NCBI GenBank assembly: GCA_025964065.1
Contig: JAOPZO010000369.1
Coordinates: forward strand, 1 to 5,612
Length of the DNA stretch: 5,612 nt
From: Solirubrobacterales bacterium
GTDB lineage: Bacteria > Actinomycetota > Thermoleophilia > Solirubrobacterales > Solirubrobacteraceae
Direction: 5' to 3'
The translations under genes were made by a program, and so were the position numbers. A model generated the notes under the pieces. The model saw only the letters and a list, made by a program, of their open reading frames with translations. It ran no database searches and was not told where the DNA came from. Positions 5,511 to 5,612 of this stretch are shown piece after piece; position 1 is the stretch's first letter, and each line of letters begins with the position of its first letter.

Positions 5511-5612
5511 GACGCGGCAGCCTACGGCACGGCGCCGGACGGCCGTGGCGGTGCTGGCCGTGCTGCTCGCCGGCCTGACCGGCTGCGCCAGCGGCGGCAC
5601 GGACGGCCGCGG
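5503..5612 (+). CDS. N-terminus of a lipoprotein (3' end outside window)
   Basis: From a GTG at 5503 the (+) frame encodes a type II signal peptide: Arg10-Arg11-Arg12, a hydrophobic stretch AVAVLAVLLAG (14-24), and the lipobox Leu-Thr-Gly-Cys with the lipidated Cys at residue 28 (codon 5584-5586). It is followed by a Gly/Ser-rich linker (ASGGTDG) as in exported lipoproteins. Only 36 codons are visible, so the mature function is unknown; substrate-binding proteins are one common possibility. An in-frame ATG at 5488 would add five residues, overlap the HIT gene by 23 bases and is also possible. A GTG at 5545 would remove the basic n-region and is unlikely. The start region overlaps the HIT start head-to-head, which is unusual. 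Confidence rests on the lipobox alone. Confidence 0.65.
   Translation, partial: MTTTRQPTARRRTAVAVLAVLLAGLTGCASGGTDGR
5519..5524 (-). promoter_or_regulatory. Probable -10 element for a leaderless HIT-crotonase mRNA
   Basis: On the (-) strand TAGGCT is followed by 8 bases and then the GTG start of the HIT gene. It fits TANNNT and differs by a single base from the TAGACT placed 9 bases before the ABC ATPase ATG. No Shine-Dalgarno sequence lies between. The element sits inside the N-terminal codons of the divergent lipoprotein gene. Confidence 0.5.

Noticed and set aside
1..5612. tRNA, rRNA, CRISPR arrays, insertion sequences, attachment sites, toxin-antitoxin pairs.
   Set aside because: No cloverleaf, regularly spaced repeats, transposase motifs or terminal repeats were seen; nearly all of the window is accounted for by protein genes.

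Overview
This is very GC-rich, gene-dense bacterial DNA. Third codon positions are almost always G or C, GTG starts are used, and neighbouring genes overlap by one to eight bases. Two protein types, a Cys-paired exported beta-domain tail and a secreted protein with a VPTWAPAL-type motif, resemble proteins I associate with the actinobacterial class Thermoleophilia (Solirubrobacter, Conexibacter or Patulibacter relatives). That assignment is an impression from sequence style, not a search result.

Layout. Bases 1-363 (+) are the 3' end of an exported or surface protein gene, followed by a strong GC hairpin (383-414). Bases 1094-417 (-) encode a secreted protein of unknown function. A 78-base divergent intergenic region separates it from a compact three-gene (+) operon at 1173-3666: a DrrA-type ABC ATPase and two different ABC-2 permeases, joined by 4-base and 1-base start/stop overlaps. 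The operon ends tail-to-tail with a (-) secreted protein gene (4244-3663), and both stop codons lie in one CTAG. Upstream of that on the (-) strand are a HIT-family nucleotide-binding protein (5510-5070) and a crotonase-family enoyl-CoA hydratase/isomerase (5073-4297), coupled by an ATGA overlap. At the right edge a (+) lipoprotein gene begins (5503 onward), and its start overlaps the start of the HIT gene.

How the parts work together. The ABC genes make a complete exporter: one nucleotide-binding subunit with the DrrA-type C-terminal extension and two six-helix permeases, probably a heterodimer. The substrate cannot be read from the sequence. The HIT and crotonase genes are co-transcribed and probably housekeeping (nucleotide or adenylate hydrolysis, acyl-CoA chemistry). 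The other genes encode exported proteins of unknown function.

Expression signals are the most informative non-coding content. Both operon-leading genes with a readable promoter (ABC ATPase and HIT) have a TAGRCT -10-like hexamer 8-9 bases before the start codon and no Shine-Dalgarno sequence, which suggests leaderless mRNAs. The internal crotonase gene has a canonical GAAGGAG ribosome-binding site. I did not find a clearly new biological system. The best leads are the leaderless promoter pair, the overlapping divergent starts, the shared CTAG stop, and the altered oxyanion loop of the crotonase.
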